A stretch of 64,000 nucleotides of DNA, from NCBI RefSeq assembly GCF_003265705.1, contig NW_020312787.1:9626311-9690310 (forward strand). Reading direction: 5' to 3'. The position numbers and the translations under genes are program-made. The stretch's first letter is position 1; the number at the start of each line of letters is the position of its first letter. Shown piece after piece: positions 34,206 through 46,439 of the stretch. The stretch comes from Callorhinus ursinus (Eukaryota; Chordata; Mammalia; Carnivora; Otariidae). Under the pieces are notes generated by a model, which did no database searches, was not told where the DNA came from, and saw only the letters and a list, made by a program, of their open reading frames with translations.

Positions 34206-36180
34206 TCTCTGAGGCAGTTCCGGTAGGTATTGCACATCAAGGCAGCTGAGGAATGAGATAGCTTTGTTCTTCATCATGGACAGTGAGGGACTTTTAGGAG
34301 CCAAATGGAGTATTTTGATGGCCTCATCATCTTTAGTGATTTTTCATGTGTTTGTTTCCAAGTTCATTAATTTCTTTCTTCTATTTTCTTTGGGTATTCT
34401 TCTCCCCCCGCCAATCTTCAATGGACTCTGTATATTTTTAGTCTTTTCTTGTTTCTCAGTAAATCAATTTAAGGCTTAAATATTGCTTTAGAAACATCCC
34501 CAAATTTTGACATATAACTTTTATTTTATTTTATTTTTATTGCTGTATAGTTTAAAATTTTTTTAATAATATCCTCATATGGTTCCCTGTTTGACTGCTT
34601 GGTTATTTTTATGATACAGATATGTGATATTCTTTGGCATTTCTTAAAATTTCCTTTGTGACTTGCTATGTCGTCAGTTTTTCTGACAGTTCCATTCATA
34701 TGTGTATTTTATATTTTTATATTTTTTATTCATTATGTGCAGGCTTCTACATACAGTAAGTCTTCTAGATTAGCTTTTTATGTTGTTCAAATCTATATTA
34801 TAATTATAATTATAAGTCCTTAAATTACAAGGATTATAAAATTATAATTATGAATCCTTAGTACTTTTTCTGTCTGCCTCATGTATTGGTTTCTGAGAGA
34901 GGTATATGAAAATTTCCCACTATGATTATAGATTTGTCAATTCCTCCTTATAATTCTGTCATTACTTTATGTATTTTGAGGCTATATTGTTAGGTACATA
35001 AAATTTCATGACTACTTTATTTTCTTTTTGAGTTGTTCTTTTTATCATATGTATCTATGTTTCTATCAATGCCTCTTGGCTTAAAATTCTATGTTGTTTG
35101 ATTTGAATATAGTAACACCAACCATCTCTTGATCAGCATTTGCTTGGCTCATATTTGTCCATCTCTTTCTGTATCATTATGTTTTGCATATATCTCTTAA
35201 AATAAAAAAATAGCTGAATGTTAATCTTTTTTTAGAAAATTCAATTTGAGGTGATTTTATTTTTTTTGAATTTAGTATGATTACTAATACATTAATACCT
35301 AATTGTACTATCTGGCTTTATGTTTTTTTTCTTTTTTCTAGTTTTTTTTTTTTATTAAATTGACCAAGTGTTCTTTATTCTCTTTACAGCCTTTCAACTC
35401 ATTTTGTAATTATACATTTGATTTTTATGGGTTTTCCTTCTGACTTAACAAATTGTGAAGTTAACCAAATCCTCTATCTCCCTCCTGAGCAATGTAAGAA
35501 ATGAGAATGATTATTCCCTTCTCTATTCCAAATTATCATGTACTATTTTAGTTTTTTCTTTTATCTAAGCTACCAAATTAGTTTACGTTATCATTATTTT
35601 GCATCCAAAGTTCATTTAGATCTACCAACATGCTTACCAGCTTCTCTCTCATTATTTCTGGCATCCACTCTTTTCTTCCAGATTTACCATTATTCTTGTT
35701 GAATAATGTTATTTAGTAATTTTTTCAATAAACTGCTATGAGAGTAAACCCTTTCAGTCTCTGTATTTATTTACCTTCCCTTGACATAATTTAACTGGTG
35801 GATAGTAACTTTGCTTTACCACTTTGAAAATTTACTCCATTGCATTCTGGCATCTTTTGTTACCAATGGATGGGACATTTTCTGTCAGTCCATTTTGTCT
35901 CTATGCACACAGAGAATTAAATTTTGAACTTCTCTGTTTGTCATTGCTCCGAAGCCCCTATTAAGTTCTATAACCATTAAAGGTATAAACTATGAGCTAC
36001 TTTGGTTTAAGCTCCTATTCACTTCTCTGACTTTGGTTCCATTTTTCACCCTCAGGGATTTCACACTCTGCATTTGAAATTTGCCTCTGTATCCAAATTT
36101 TGTTTCTATAGAGTTTAATTTTTCCATGCGGGAGAATCATTCTCTGTCAGTTCAGTCTGCCATATTGACTTGACATTCTC
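34206..36180 (-). mobile_element. L1M/HAL1-type 5' region, antisense
   Basis: T-rich antisense text with landmarks I know from the long 5' part of older L1M/HAL1 elements: 'cttttgagttgttctttttatcat', 'aattctatgttgtttgatttgaata', 'gcatcttttgttaccaatgg', and an end at 'cagtctgccatattgac'. Highly diverged; the left 300 bp are less certain. Confidence 0.55.
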
Positions 36181-37164
36181 AATGGTCTCATTACTGCTAC
36201 ACCCCAAAGTCTCTGGAGGTGCCAATCTGACAGGATGGTCTTGACTCTAATGTTTGCAAGTTAGAGTCATGGAGAATTTATGATAAAGGTTTAAGACTCA
36301 GGGCACATTTACTTGCTGAGAACACTCATAACACCCCCACGTTCCACTCTCACCTCTACTCCTGTGGTACCTGCACATTGGCATCCACTCTCGTAGGCAG
36401 AATTCCATTGTGCATGCCCTCTGCCTGGCATTCCTATCATGGGCTCTACAGCTAGTCCCTAAGATATGCCTCTTTGACTAGACATTGGAGAGAAGTGCAT
36501 TTATAACCTAGCTGCAGCCCTCTCTGTGCTGCCATGGGTTACTTGATGTTTATCAGGTAAGTCTGGTTCTAGTCTACCAAGTCACATTCAGGGAACATAC
36601 ATCTCTGAGAAGCCCTGTTGAAGCCTCCCCTCTCCCTGACTCTAGTCCTGGAGAGAAGTGTCTGCAACCTTCTGTCAGGGAAGGGAAGGGGGATGGGGAT
36701 ACAGGGCTCAGCTGTGCCAGAGAACACCTCCTCACGAAATTCTCTCTCTCAACTCTTTGCCCTTTCATAATGCCCCTTCCTATAGGTCAATAACTGAAAC
36801 TTTCCTCAGTACCAACTTTAACATTTTTTCACGATTTCTTTTATTTATTCTCACTTCTCTTTATTCATACTAACCAACGCTTTGTTATTTTATATCTGAA
36901 CTCAGATATGTATCAGATTTTGGTGCCTATTTACTCTAGTGACAGTAACTAATGAGTTATTAAGGATTTCTAAAATGTATTATTTTTTTCCTCAAGATTT
37001 TCCTTAAGTCTTCATTATTATGCAATATTTTTTCTCTTCTGAAAAGTGGTCTGTGATCTGTGGTCATCTATGTTAAACATGGTAAAAAAAAGTTTGAGTG
37101 AAGAGTCTTCTGGGAACAAAAATTACTTCAATAGTTGTTAAAAGTTTTAATCTCACTTTGATAG
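36181..37164. other. Unassigned sequence
   Basis: 36.2-36.75 kb could be an old LTR fragment, unassigned; the rest shows nothing recognisable. Confidence 0.4.
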
Positions 37165-37220
37165 ATTATCTTTCACATACCAGGCATTACATAAATATTA
37201 TTGAATAAAGGAGTGACAAG
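37165..37220 (+). repeat. L2 3' end
   Basis: 'accaggcattacataaatattattgaataaa' resembles the L2 terminus. Confidence 0.55.
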
Positions 37221-38530
37221 CAATGCAAAATCTGTAACACCTTTTCTTGAATTATAGAACTGCCAGAAAGCATTGAAGGAATTGTTATTTCTCAAATTTC
37301 AAGGAAGAACAAAAACTTTTTGGTGTGCCTTTTCTGAGTTCCACCCACATTCCCTTTGGTGTACTTAAAACATTCTACCTAGATTTGCTGTGATGGTGTG
37401 TCTGCCATTATCTTTCCTGAATATGTGATATTATCTTACTTGCTTTTCAAGGATGCTTGCAGGTTAATTCATAACCTGGGACTGGTAGTGGGACTGGATG
37501 AAATTTAAGGTCTTTTCCAATCTAGAGATTCTGTGATTTCCTTCAGAATTCTGGCATTGTCTCTTCTCTTCACACTAGTGGTCCAGCAGAAATGAGTTAT
37601 ACAGGGCAGAGTTTGGGGGCCTGTGGAACAATTACTTTTCCAAATGTCTTCATTGGCAATAGTATGCTGCCATATGGCTAAGTATAGCATGCAGGTGTCA
37701 CAGATGAAATCTTCCAGAAGCCTTCATGGCCTCACAAAGCCAAACAACTTGCTTTGGGAACACTATGTACTTTATAAGGAAAGTTAGATTTTGGTCCACA
37801 TGTGTCTTAAGGATAATGAATTATTTAGAATGAATTGGGATATATCTACATAAAGGAACATTTTGTTTCTTCTTAGCATTAAGCACAGTGGCATATTAAA
37901 CAAAGTATCAGAGGTAGGCTTTTACATTTTAAAAAATTATTCTCCCTGAAAGTTCACATTTTTGACTCATGTTTACTACAGCTTTCCATCTGTCTCCTAT
38001 GGAGAAAACATATAACAGTAATAGGACTTTTGAGTTCTATTTGTTGTCTTATCAATGACTGTGTAACAACATGCTTGAGTTCTTTGTGATTCATTTTCTG
38101 TGTAACGAGGAGGATCTTTCTGTTCCGAAAAGGTCTAAGTATTATTTGGTGATGAAATGGACTCTAGAAGGACCATGTGTTTAAGAATACTAAGAGGTAT
38201 TAATAATATATATAATAATAATAAAATAATAATTTTCTCTCTTAGCTTCTATACCTGTTTAAATTCCTATGATTGAATTCAGTAAATAGGAAACAGGAAC
38301 ATATACACCCCCATTCTAAATGACTGAAAAAGAAGTTGATAAACAGGACCACATTTAGCAAGCATTTTAATTTGGGGAAGAGACTGGACAAAAAAAAAAA
38401 AAGGAAAAGAACAGCAATAATGCTGAACTTCAGTGAACTCTATTAGCATCTATATTGTTCTCCAGTTAATACAGGGATAACATTTTGTGTTCTACAGAAT
38501 AACTGTCATCTATGTTTCCAGTTATCAAAA
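37221..38530. other. Unique AT-rich sequence
   Basis: No gene seen. An A-run at 38391-38402 is not attached to a recognised element. Confidence 0.5.
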
Positions 38531-38535
38531 CATTC

Positions 38536-38757
38536 TAAAAATATCATTCTGGGGCGCCTGGGTGGCTCAGTCAGTTAAGTGTCTGCCTTCGGCTCAGGTC
38601 ATGTTCTCAGGGTCCTGGGATCGAGCCCCGCATCGGGCTCCCTGCTCCGCTGGAAGCCTGCTTCTCCCTCTCCCACGCCCCCTGCTTGTGTTCCTGCTCT
38701 CGCTGTCTCTGTATCTGTCAAATAAATAAATCAAATCTTCAAAAAAATATATCATTC
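38536..38757 (+). mobile_element. Young Can-SINE
   Basis: Sense SINE from 38551: 'ggggcgcctgggtggctcag', 'tgccttcggctcaggtcatg', 'gggatcgagccccgcatcggg', 'ccctgcttgtgttcctgctctcgctgtctctg', tail GTCAAATAAATAAATC. Flanks AAAAATATCATTC and AAAAATATATCATTC. The tRNA-like A and B boxes are well kept. Confidence 0.97.
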
Positions 38758-38939
38758 CGAATTCTTCAAAGCAGAAATCATGGATGCCAGATAAATGAGT
38801 GTGCTAACTTCAGCAGATCTGTACATATGTGGGCACATGTATGTATAAATGCAGATGGTGGTGGCACCTCTGGAGCTTTGTGACTGCTGGGAATCACCAG
38901 TGAGTTGTATACACACACACATTTGACTGTAACTAAAAT

Positions 38940-39166
38940 AAGATGACTTGAAGGAGGGGCGCCTGGGTGGCTCAGTCATTAAGCGTCTGCCTTTGGCTCA
39001 GGTCATGATCCCGGGGTTCTGGGATCGAGCCCCGTGTCTGGCTCCTTGCTCGGTGGAGAGCCTGCTTCTCCCTCTCCCACTCCCCCTGCTTGTGTTCCTT
39101 CTCTCGTGTCTCTCTCTGTCAAATAAATAAATAAAATCCTAAAAAAAAAAAAAGATGGCTTGAAGG
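38940..39166 (+). mobile_element. Young Can-SINE
   Basis: Same subfamily and orientation as the SINE about 400 bp upstream, body 38955-39151. Target duplications AAGATGACTTGAAGG (38940-38954) and AAGATGGCTTGAAGG (39152-39166), one mismatch. Ends in A13. Confidence 0.97.
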
Positions 39167-40589
39167 GAAAACTATTTAAAAAAGGAAGTCTCCCGGAATG
39201 AATTATGCTGTGTAGTCCCGTAGAGGCAATTGAATAGATTGTGGCTTCTGAGAACAATACAACAGAAAAAATTATAAGGAAACCTTACCAAGAGCATTTT
39301 AGTGACCCATGTCACAGAACAGCTCACCATAGACATGCCAAGTAGTCTCTTCAACTTATGGTTCACATTTTCATAAGAAAGAACCAGCTAGCTAGTCAAA
39401 AAAGGGTGGCAATAATTCCTTTCTCTGTCACTGGGAAAATGGGAAAATGAAAAACAGGATCACTTAAGAAAAGAGAACTTACTTTGTGCATTCTGAAACC
39501 TCTCAGTTTGAAGTCAAAACTAAACATCATGTTTCCTTCGGAAGCAACAAATTTTTTTCTTCATAATAGAGTGTTATCTCCTGTAAAGAAAAATAAAGCA
39601 GTGCTATTTATGTGTTTAATGCTTTAAAAAAAAATAAAGAGTAGCAGTCGCCAGAGTGATGGGACAATGGATAAAGAACAGACCCAAAGATTTCCTTCCC
39701 TCCTCCGAACCTCCACCCCACAGGTTCCCCAGAGAGGAGAATGCGGACATGGATCAGAGTTGCGAGGCTGGAGCTCTGGAAAGTTATCGCCTACACTTTC
39801 AGAATTTGAATCCCACGAGGTTGGCTGGCAGCTCCACTCTGGCCCTCTGGCTATTTCTGGAAAGACTCAGGGAGCCTCTTTAAGTCATACGATTTTGCTG
39901 TTAAAGATCTTGACGAGAAATCTTTCCTTGACCTGGGAGCAGGGTAAAGAAGCAAGGAATGAATGACCTAAAGGAGAATGAACGTTTCTGCCTGCCTCAT
40001 GTCCCTTTCTTGAGAGGTGCTGTGCTTGGAATCTCAGCTGCATTTTTGGCTCAAGCCCTGGTGATTTACCTGCACCACCCCTGTGGAAGAACACAGCCTA
40101 GTCTTCTCCCAGCTCTGCCTGTTCATTCCAAAAGGAGCCATTATGTAGTGCCTGATTCAGCCAACCTTCCCCTTGTACAAATCTACAAATCTGTTCTGCT
40201 GGGAGTAAGGCATTCTAGGCAGGCAATGGACAAGAAAAATCACTGTAGTGCTTGCTTCTCTGCATGAGACTAAACTCTTCAACTGGCGGAAGGAGAAGCA
40301 CAGATCTCTGCCCAAAGGGCTTTGCTCAGGTTGATTATCGAATACGTGGTTGAAAAATAAAATCATCTTGAATGGCTTAAATACTGCAATCAAGTTTGTG
40401 ATTTAAATACTAATGATATTACCTCATCTTTATCTAAGTAGAATGACTGTAATTGGGATGTTGTTAGTTGTCCTCATAAATATAAGGTTTATGTATCCAT
40501 CTTGGATGAGGAAGGAAATGGGGTGGGTTTCATTTCCCAGGGGGAAGACGGGGGTGCCATATGGGGCATTATGAACAGTGGTGGCCTTG
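39167..40589. other. Mostly unique sequence, no gene supported
   Basis: Overlapping frames of 75 to 102 codons at 39.65-40.27 kb occur on both strands, have no recognised motif, and lie in sequence I cannot assign. Confidence 0.45.
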
Positions 40590-40805
40590 AAGATTAACTG
40601 GTTTGGGTTTGAGGACGGACCAAGCCACACCTGGGCTGTTTGGCTTTGGTCAACTTACTTTCTGTGTAAAGTTTTTGAACTTCATCCCTTCCTCTATAAA
40701 ATGGAGCTAATAATATCTCTGCCATTGGGTTGTTGTGAGATTTGAGTAAATGAACTAGAACAGGACCTGGTACATGGTTAGCTGATCAGGAAATGGTGAT
40801 TCTAT
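40590..40805 (+). repeat. MIR SINE
   Basis: Sense MIR, diverged: 'gtttgggtttgaggacgg', 'ttggtcaacttactttctgtg', 'cttcctctataaaatggagctaataat', 'aggacctggtacatgg'. Confidence 0.85.
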
Positions 40806-42034
40806 TTATAGTACTAAGATGGAAGACATAAAAGCATTAAAAATAGAAGGATGTAAATATCAACAGGTGTTGTCAGGGCTATGAGATTATGGGAAACTTT
40901 CTATTTTCTCCCTCATTCTTCTCTTTATTAAAAAACAAGCAAGATGAATGAAGTTTATGATATTGACTTTCTATATATAGCATGTCTGTATTTATATCTG
41001 TCCCTCTATCACTCTACCTTATGTCTACCTATAGAGATTTGAATGCATGCAGTATTTTGGGCCGAAATGAGGGCTTGCTCTGGAAAGCCAACTAAGACAC
41101 CAGCAATGGCGCTTCTGTGTCAGGTGAGGACTCTGGTACTGGCTTCAGAGATCTCGAGGCTGTTTGGGTATTTACTCCAAACTAGCTGAGGAACTTTTGG
41201 CTTAGTTCCATTTTTCCTTTATAAAATGCTGTGGTAGGAGGGCATGATTATGAAAGTCTCTTTGCGCCCTGAAGTGATGCGATTCTGTGCTGATCACAAA
41301 GAGAGCAAACAACCACTCCTACCCTTCCAAATCCTACTCGGGAGTCCCTGGATGGAAGGTAGAGTGTATAGTTTGAATTGGGTTTCACAGGGAGAAGATT
41401 ATTCTCTACAAATTTCCTGTCTCCAGACTAGGGGGGGAAAGAAGAAGAAGGTCTTGTAGTGTTATTCTGAGGTTTCTGACTCTCACGGTCATTCAGAATC
41501 ATGCAGCTGTACCTGGCAGCTCTGGGTCAATGAGTCTCCACATCGACATCTACCTGGTTAAGCTTGGTTCTGCCTGCTTTGTTAAGTGGGTGCCTGCTCT
41601 GTTCTGCTCTGTTTCCCTGAACTAATAAATCATGAATACTTTTCTTGGCCATTGAAAGTCATTTCCTCTCATTTACCCTCGGCACCAGAAGCAGTCTTGT
41701 ACATAAAGACTGATGTGTGTGTGTGCGCGTGTGTGTGTGTGCTTTGATTGCTGCCTTCAAAAATAGTATATGATAGCAAACAAATGCTTAGAGATTTTCA
41801 AGCCAAAATTTATCAACAACCTAAACTCTAGCAGTGTATTCAACAAAAAGCAAAGATGTATGACTTGTATTACTTAACCTTTCCAAGCCACCTGCTTCTT
41901 ATTATATTTTTTATTTCATATTCAACTTCTTATTTGAAATTCAAGCAACTTATTATAATCATGTGCATGCTTTCTGAGCTAAAGTGGAACATTCTAAAAT
42001 CTGGTGTTTCTTGTATAAAAATTGCTTTTACAAT
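40806..42034. other. Unique sequence with a TG microsatellite
   Basis: 41.55-41.7 kb ('aactaataaatcatgaat' etc.) might be the end of an old LTR, unassigned. Otherwise nothing recognised. Confidence 0.4.
41714..41741 (+). repeat. (TG)n microsatellite
   Basis: TG run with an internal CGCG, 28 bases. Confidence 0.95.
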
Positions 42035-42420
42035 AATTCATCTATTCCACAAATATTTATTGAGTGCCAAGTGTGACAGATTTCTCGATATTGGAGATAT
42101 GTCGGTGAGCGAAAGAGAGGATCACGTCTGCCTTCGTGGAGCTTAGACTTCTCGTGTGTCTGGGGTGAGGAGGAAGAGAGACAGACAGCAAATACTAATA
42201 TTGTATATTAGACTGTAATGAGTGGTCTGGGGAAAAAGCAGAGCAGGAAGATGGCAAATTCTAAGAGTATGTGTGTGTGTTGTAGGGAAGAGAGGAGGGG
42301 TTCAAATTTAAATAAGGGTATGGGGAAAGACTCTGCTGTCAGGGTGACTTTGGAACAAAGGTCTGCAAGAGGTAAGGGAGTGGGTAGGGGTGGGGGGAAT
42401 GGGGAGGTGGGAAAGCCTCC
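42035..42420 (-). repeat. L2 LINE fragment
   Basis: Antisense L2: 'ccacaaatatttattgagtgccaagtgtg', 'cttcgtggagcttagactt', 'gtctggggaaaaagcag'. Confidence 0.85.
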
Positions 42421-42562
42421 TGCTGAGAAGGGACAGCCAAGTACAAAGACCCCAATGCAGGAGCTGGCCTCACCTATTTGAGGAACAGTGACAAGGTCCA
42501 TAGGACTGGAATGGAGCGAGGGAGGTAGGAGATAAAAGTAGGGGAGAAAAGGTGGCCAGATC

Positions 42563-42695
42563 AGAAATCCAGAAGTATGTCATTTGCAAATATATTCTCC
42601 CATTCTGTCAGTTGTCTTTTGGTTTCGTTGACTTAATGTATGGAGATTAACATAACATAATAAAATAAAATTAAAAAAAAGAAACCCGGAAGTAT
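42563..42695 (+). mobile_element. Minimal twin-primed L1 insertion
   Basis: Between AGAAATCCAGAAGTAT (42563-42578) and AGAAACCCGGAAGTAT (42680-42695, two mismatches) lie about 54 bp of L1 ORF2 in antisense ('tttgcaaatatattctcccattc', 'gttgtcttttggtttcgttgac'), then about 40 bp resembling an L1 3' end in sense, ending in a poly(A). This is the 5'-inversion structure. Confidence 0.65.
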
Positions 42696-42734
42696 TTCAA
42701 AGAAAGAGAAATGATCAATTAGTATAATTATTAG

Positions 42735-42945
42735 GCACAGGGGCAGCATCTATGACCAAAACAGATGACAAATTTCTGCTCCTGGAGTTGATATTCTAAT
42801 GAAGGGAGACAGTAAAAACAAAAAAACAAAACAAAACAAAACAAAACAATATCCCACCAAAAGTGATGAGATAGTATGCCAGGAGGGATAAATGCAACAG
42901 GAAAAGAAATAGGCAGGAATGCTGGGGTGGGGTGTGTGGGTGCTG
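42735..42945 (-). repeat. L2 LINE fragment
   Basis: Antisense L2: 'tgctcctggagttgatattctaatg', 'gggagacagtaaaaac', 'gccaggagggataaatgc'. It carries an (AAAAC)n expansion. Confidence 0.7.
42813..42848 (+). repeat. (AAAAC)n simple repeat
   Basis: AAAAC units inside the L2 copy. Confidence 0.9.
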
Positions 42946-43074
42946 AGTGGTTCACTGTTACCTAGAATGAGCTTGGTTGTGAACTTCTCGAGACTAGCGC
43001 CTAAATTCTTAGTCCCTTTATGGATTATTCAGTTCTCAGCATGAGCATGAGTAAACTAATATGAAATCATTGAA

Positions 43075-43250
43075 AATGATCCTGCGAAGTACTCTTTCAA
43101 CAAATATGTTTTGGTTATGTTTTGTGTACCAAGGACTGTAATGGTTGAAATCTGTCTAGACAGTAATAGCTTCTTGCACGTAGTTTGAACCATATAGAAA
43201 ATAAGAGGTTCTAATCTAAAGCTGGGTAAACTGGACTCATGATCCACAAA
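43075..43250 (-). repeat. L2 LINE fragment, weak
   Basis: 'tttcaacaaatatgttttggttatg' and 'gtgtaccaaggactgtaatgg' are like the antisense L2 3' end. Confidence 0.45.
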
Positions 43251-44139
43251 AGGCCATGGTACCTTGGGTGTTCTTTAGGGTGAGGCCTTTCATAGATTCT
43301 GGGATGGAAGTGAGATATTAGCCAGTGTTCTATTTTTTTTTTTTTTTATGAGGCCAGCAAGTCTGACTCCAACTCAATAACTCACTTTAGATAAACTTAT
43401 TTCCAGCTTTGTTTGGAAGATGTAACTCTTGGTCATTCTTTACTGTCCATTACTTTAGATGACTAGTGATACAGTCCAACAATTGAACCAGAGATCTATT
43501 CAGTCACTAGCAGCAATGACGTATTTTTCTGCATTATGCCTGTCCTTGGCAAAGGATGCTTCAGCTGCTCCCTCTACCGCCTTGCTGTCAATTTGATAAA
43601 CGGACAGGCTTCCTTCCCAGCAGGGCTGGTATGGCTCCAGGTTGCAGCACTGCCCACTTGAGCAGTCTGCAGGCCATTGTTCCTGCCTCCTGTGAGCTCA
43701 CAGAGCCCGTTCTGAGTGCACCAGGCATTCCAAAAGATGCTCAGGCTGACAGCATCACACCAGTACCAGGAGAAAATAAAGTTTTGTTCTGTCTGTTAAA
43801 CATCTTTGCCAGGCTCCACAGAGACGTACTGTGAGAAGAAGAAAAGGAAAGTTAATTCTGTCCGTTGCACAGAGTCACTTTGAAAATGTACTGCCAGCAC
43901 CTTGCGACAGATATATTTGTATGTTTTAGCTTTTCTTTCAAGCATTGTTTCTAACTCAATGGTAATTCATATGCTGGATATTTAAAAGGGAGAAAAAAAG
44001 TAAAATCAGGTATTAATGAGCACAGTTTTTGATGGTAAAGAGAGTGAAAGAGGACTAACGGAAGGGTAGCTGGAGAAAACCAGTGCTGTCCAAGCCTTTG
44101 TGCAGAATCGATAGCATTAGCTTTCAGGAGTAGACTAAG
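43251..44139. other. Unique sequence
   Basis: A poly-T run at 43331-43347 without an element. The plus-strand frame of 92 codons at 43556-43834 has no recognised motif. Confidence 0.5.
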
Positions 44140-44400
44140 TGTGGATGGATGATGCTGTACCAGGTGCTTCTCTTATGTACATGCTCTTTTGTCTTCTACT
44201 TACGTACATGTATGTACCACATCTTCCACAGTTATTATGTTCACCCTCCTACTCCCATCCCAATGATGCTCCTGTAGAGAGAAAATGAGGACATTGGTCG
44301 CCTTTTACAAAAGGGGAAACTGAGGCGCAAAGCGATCTAGTCCGAGTCTGGCTCACACTGCTAACAGTGGTAGCAGGCATTTGGTCTAGAGTCCTATTAC
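44140..44400 (-). repeat. MIR SINE
   Basis: Antisense MIR: 'ttttacaaaaggggaaactgaggcgcaaagcg', 'ggcatttggtctagagtcc'; the left part is less certain. Confidence 0.7.
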
Positions 44401-44839
44401 TTAAACAAATAGGTCAATAAAAAGTAACAAGAAGTCGAGAGCTTTCGCGTTGTAAAAAAAAAAAAAAAAACCAACAACTAAGATTTCTCCATGAAAATTA
44501 GGCAAATTGAAAAAAGTAGGCAGATACATCTTAAGCTAGGTGGATGAAGCACAGATTTTTTTCTAACATTATTATTTTTTAAAGTATGTCATCTGTTACA
44601 CACAGTCTTTTATATCATGTGTGTTTCAAAATGCAAACAAGAAATAAGAAGGAAGAGAACTAATTGTGTTTTAATGCCTACCATGTCCCTGGCATTGTGG
44701 TTTGCACATTAAATATATAGTCTTGTGTTTTCATATTAGACTTCTATTTTAAGAATTTTTCTTCACTATTTAAAAGTTAAAGAACATCATCATTATAGCT
44801 AGACTTACCTACACATTTTACTGGTTTCAATATTTACCA
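44401..44839. other. Unique AT-rich sequence
   Basis: Includes an A17 run at 44454-44470 without a recognisable element body upstream. Confidence 0.5.
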
Positions 44840-45310
44840 CCATTTTTTATATACCACGTATTCCATTTCCTTGTTTTGTTCTTTTTGCAGTTTCCTCTGG
44901 TTAGAGATTTCCTCAAGTGATGCTTCTAGATGGTGTATGCTGTTGTGGGACTTTTGGCAATCCTTACATAACTGAAAATGTCTGTCTCTTGCTGTCACAC
45001 CAGGGTAGTTTGGCTATAGGATCGTAGAGTCACATTCAGGTAAGTCCTTTGCAAACATTACTGTTTTCTAGTTTTTGGTGTAAGAGATGAGATTTTTCAG
45101 GACTGGCCTGATTTCTTTTCCCCTTTCCAGGTGAACTGTTATTATTATTATAGTTATTTTCTGCTTGGAAGCTTGAAGGATTTTATCTTTATCCTTGGGA
45201 CTCAGAAATTTTGCTAGGATGCATTTAAGTACTTGCACTTTTTTCCAGTATTCTACCCCAGCTGTAGGCTATTTCATTAGGTATTCACAGTAATACTTTT
45301 GGAGATTTCT
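44840..45310 (-). mobile_element. L1M/HAL1-type 5' region fragment, antisense
   Basis: 'tagtttggctataggatcgtagag', 'ggattttatctttatccttgg' and 'ctaggatgcatttaagt' are landmarks of the same L1M 5' region as at 34.2-36.2 kb. Confidence 0.55.
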
Positions 45311-45877
45311 TAGCTTGGGTTCTTCCAAAAAGCAGAGCCTGAGACATGGATTTGGTGTAGTTTATTTTGGGAAAATTATCACAGAGAACAAGAGGGGGCT
45401 ACTTGGAAGAGTAAAATGGAGAAGAAAAGAAAGCCAGTCTCAGGGTACCTTACTGAGTTGGTTACCAACATGGGCAACAAGGGCTTAAACCACTTTGGGG
45501 CCATTTGAGGAAGTGTGTAGGCTGTGCCTCAGAATGATCCACTTAAGGTAGAAGGAGAAAAGTGTTTATCCACCAGTTTCCATGCCTCCCTTGTTCAAAG
45601 GTTGCACCAGGAGGTGTTAACTTCCTCACATTTCTGGGTTTGCACATGTATCGCCAGGGACTGGATCTCTTAGTTGTTTTACCCTTGCTAAGCTGTGCTT
45701 GCTGAAATTGCATGGAAGCATTGAGAGAAGCCCCGGTGAATGTTGTGGGTTTAGAGCTTTATTCCTTCAGACCACCATTGTGTAACAAATACTTAATTTC
45801 TGAACGGTTGTCAGGGTCAGTGTGTCAACTCCCTTCTTTGTTGATCTATCAGTTTGAAAACCCCTAAATGACAAAAT
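45311..45877 (-). mobile_element. Possible LTR or flank of the ERVL provirus
   Basis: Repeat-like text ('ttcttccaaaaagcagagcctgagac', 'tgtagtttattttggg') of the kind found in old retroviral LTRs. It lies where the 3' LTR of the minus-strand ERVL should be, but I cannot show LTR ends or a partner copy at the other side. Confidence 0.3.
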
Positions 45878-46118
45878 AGTAGTCATAGCTTTATTTTTTA
45901 TTTTTAGATGTTTATTTATTTATTTGACAAAGAGAGGGAGAATGAGCGAGGGGAGGCGCAGAGGGAGAGGAGAGAGAGAAGCCCAAGAAGACTGCGCTGA
46001 GCGCAGAGCCCAACACAGGGCTCGATCTCACGACCCTGAGGTCATGCCCTGAGCCAAAATCAAGAGTCAGACACTTTAACCAACTGAGCCACCCAGGTGC
46101 CCCAGTAGTCATAGTTTT
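45878..46118 (-). mobile_element. Can-SINE inserted in the provirus region
   Basis: Antisense SINE, body about 45893-46103 ('gctcgatctcacgaccctgagg', 'aaaatcaagagtcagacac', 'gagccacccaggtgcccc'). AGTAGTCATAGCTTT (45878-45892) and AGTAGTCATAGTTTT (46104-46118) duplicate the target. Older subfamily. Confidence 0.96.
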
Positions 46119-46439
46119 AAATTCAGTGGACGTCGTCCTGCCTTTCTGGGTTCTCTGGTGGAAGCCTCCTCCCTACCCTCCATCTTCACTCCCAGTACCA
46201 GGACTCAGAACTTCTAATCCAGCGGAGCTTAAGGCAACAAGGATGGGAAGCATGCATTCTGAGAGTGGGTCACTAGGAGTGATGATGAGAAGAGCTAATT
46301 CTACTTCTACGTCTTGGTTTTTCAGATTTATGCATTCTAGTTACACTTCACCGTATATTGGCTAGAGGTTCACTACATATACAGAGTCCTAGAGGACAGC
46401 ACTTGACCTAATGTGGTCCCCAAGGAGACTCCTTAGCTG

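Noticed and set aside
34795..34855. An AT-rich inverted repeat (ATAATTATAAGTCCTT ... AAGGATTATAAAATTAT)
   Set aside because: Low-complexity AT text within an old L1 region; imperfect arms are expected by chance.
39656..40267. Overlapping frames of 75, 99 and 102 codons on the plus strand, a possible gene
   Set aside because: No recognisable domain, competing frames on both strands, no splice or promoter context. Chance frames in less AT-rich DNA fit better.
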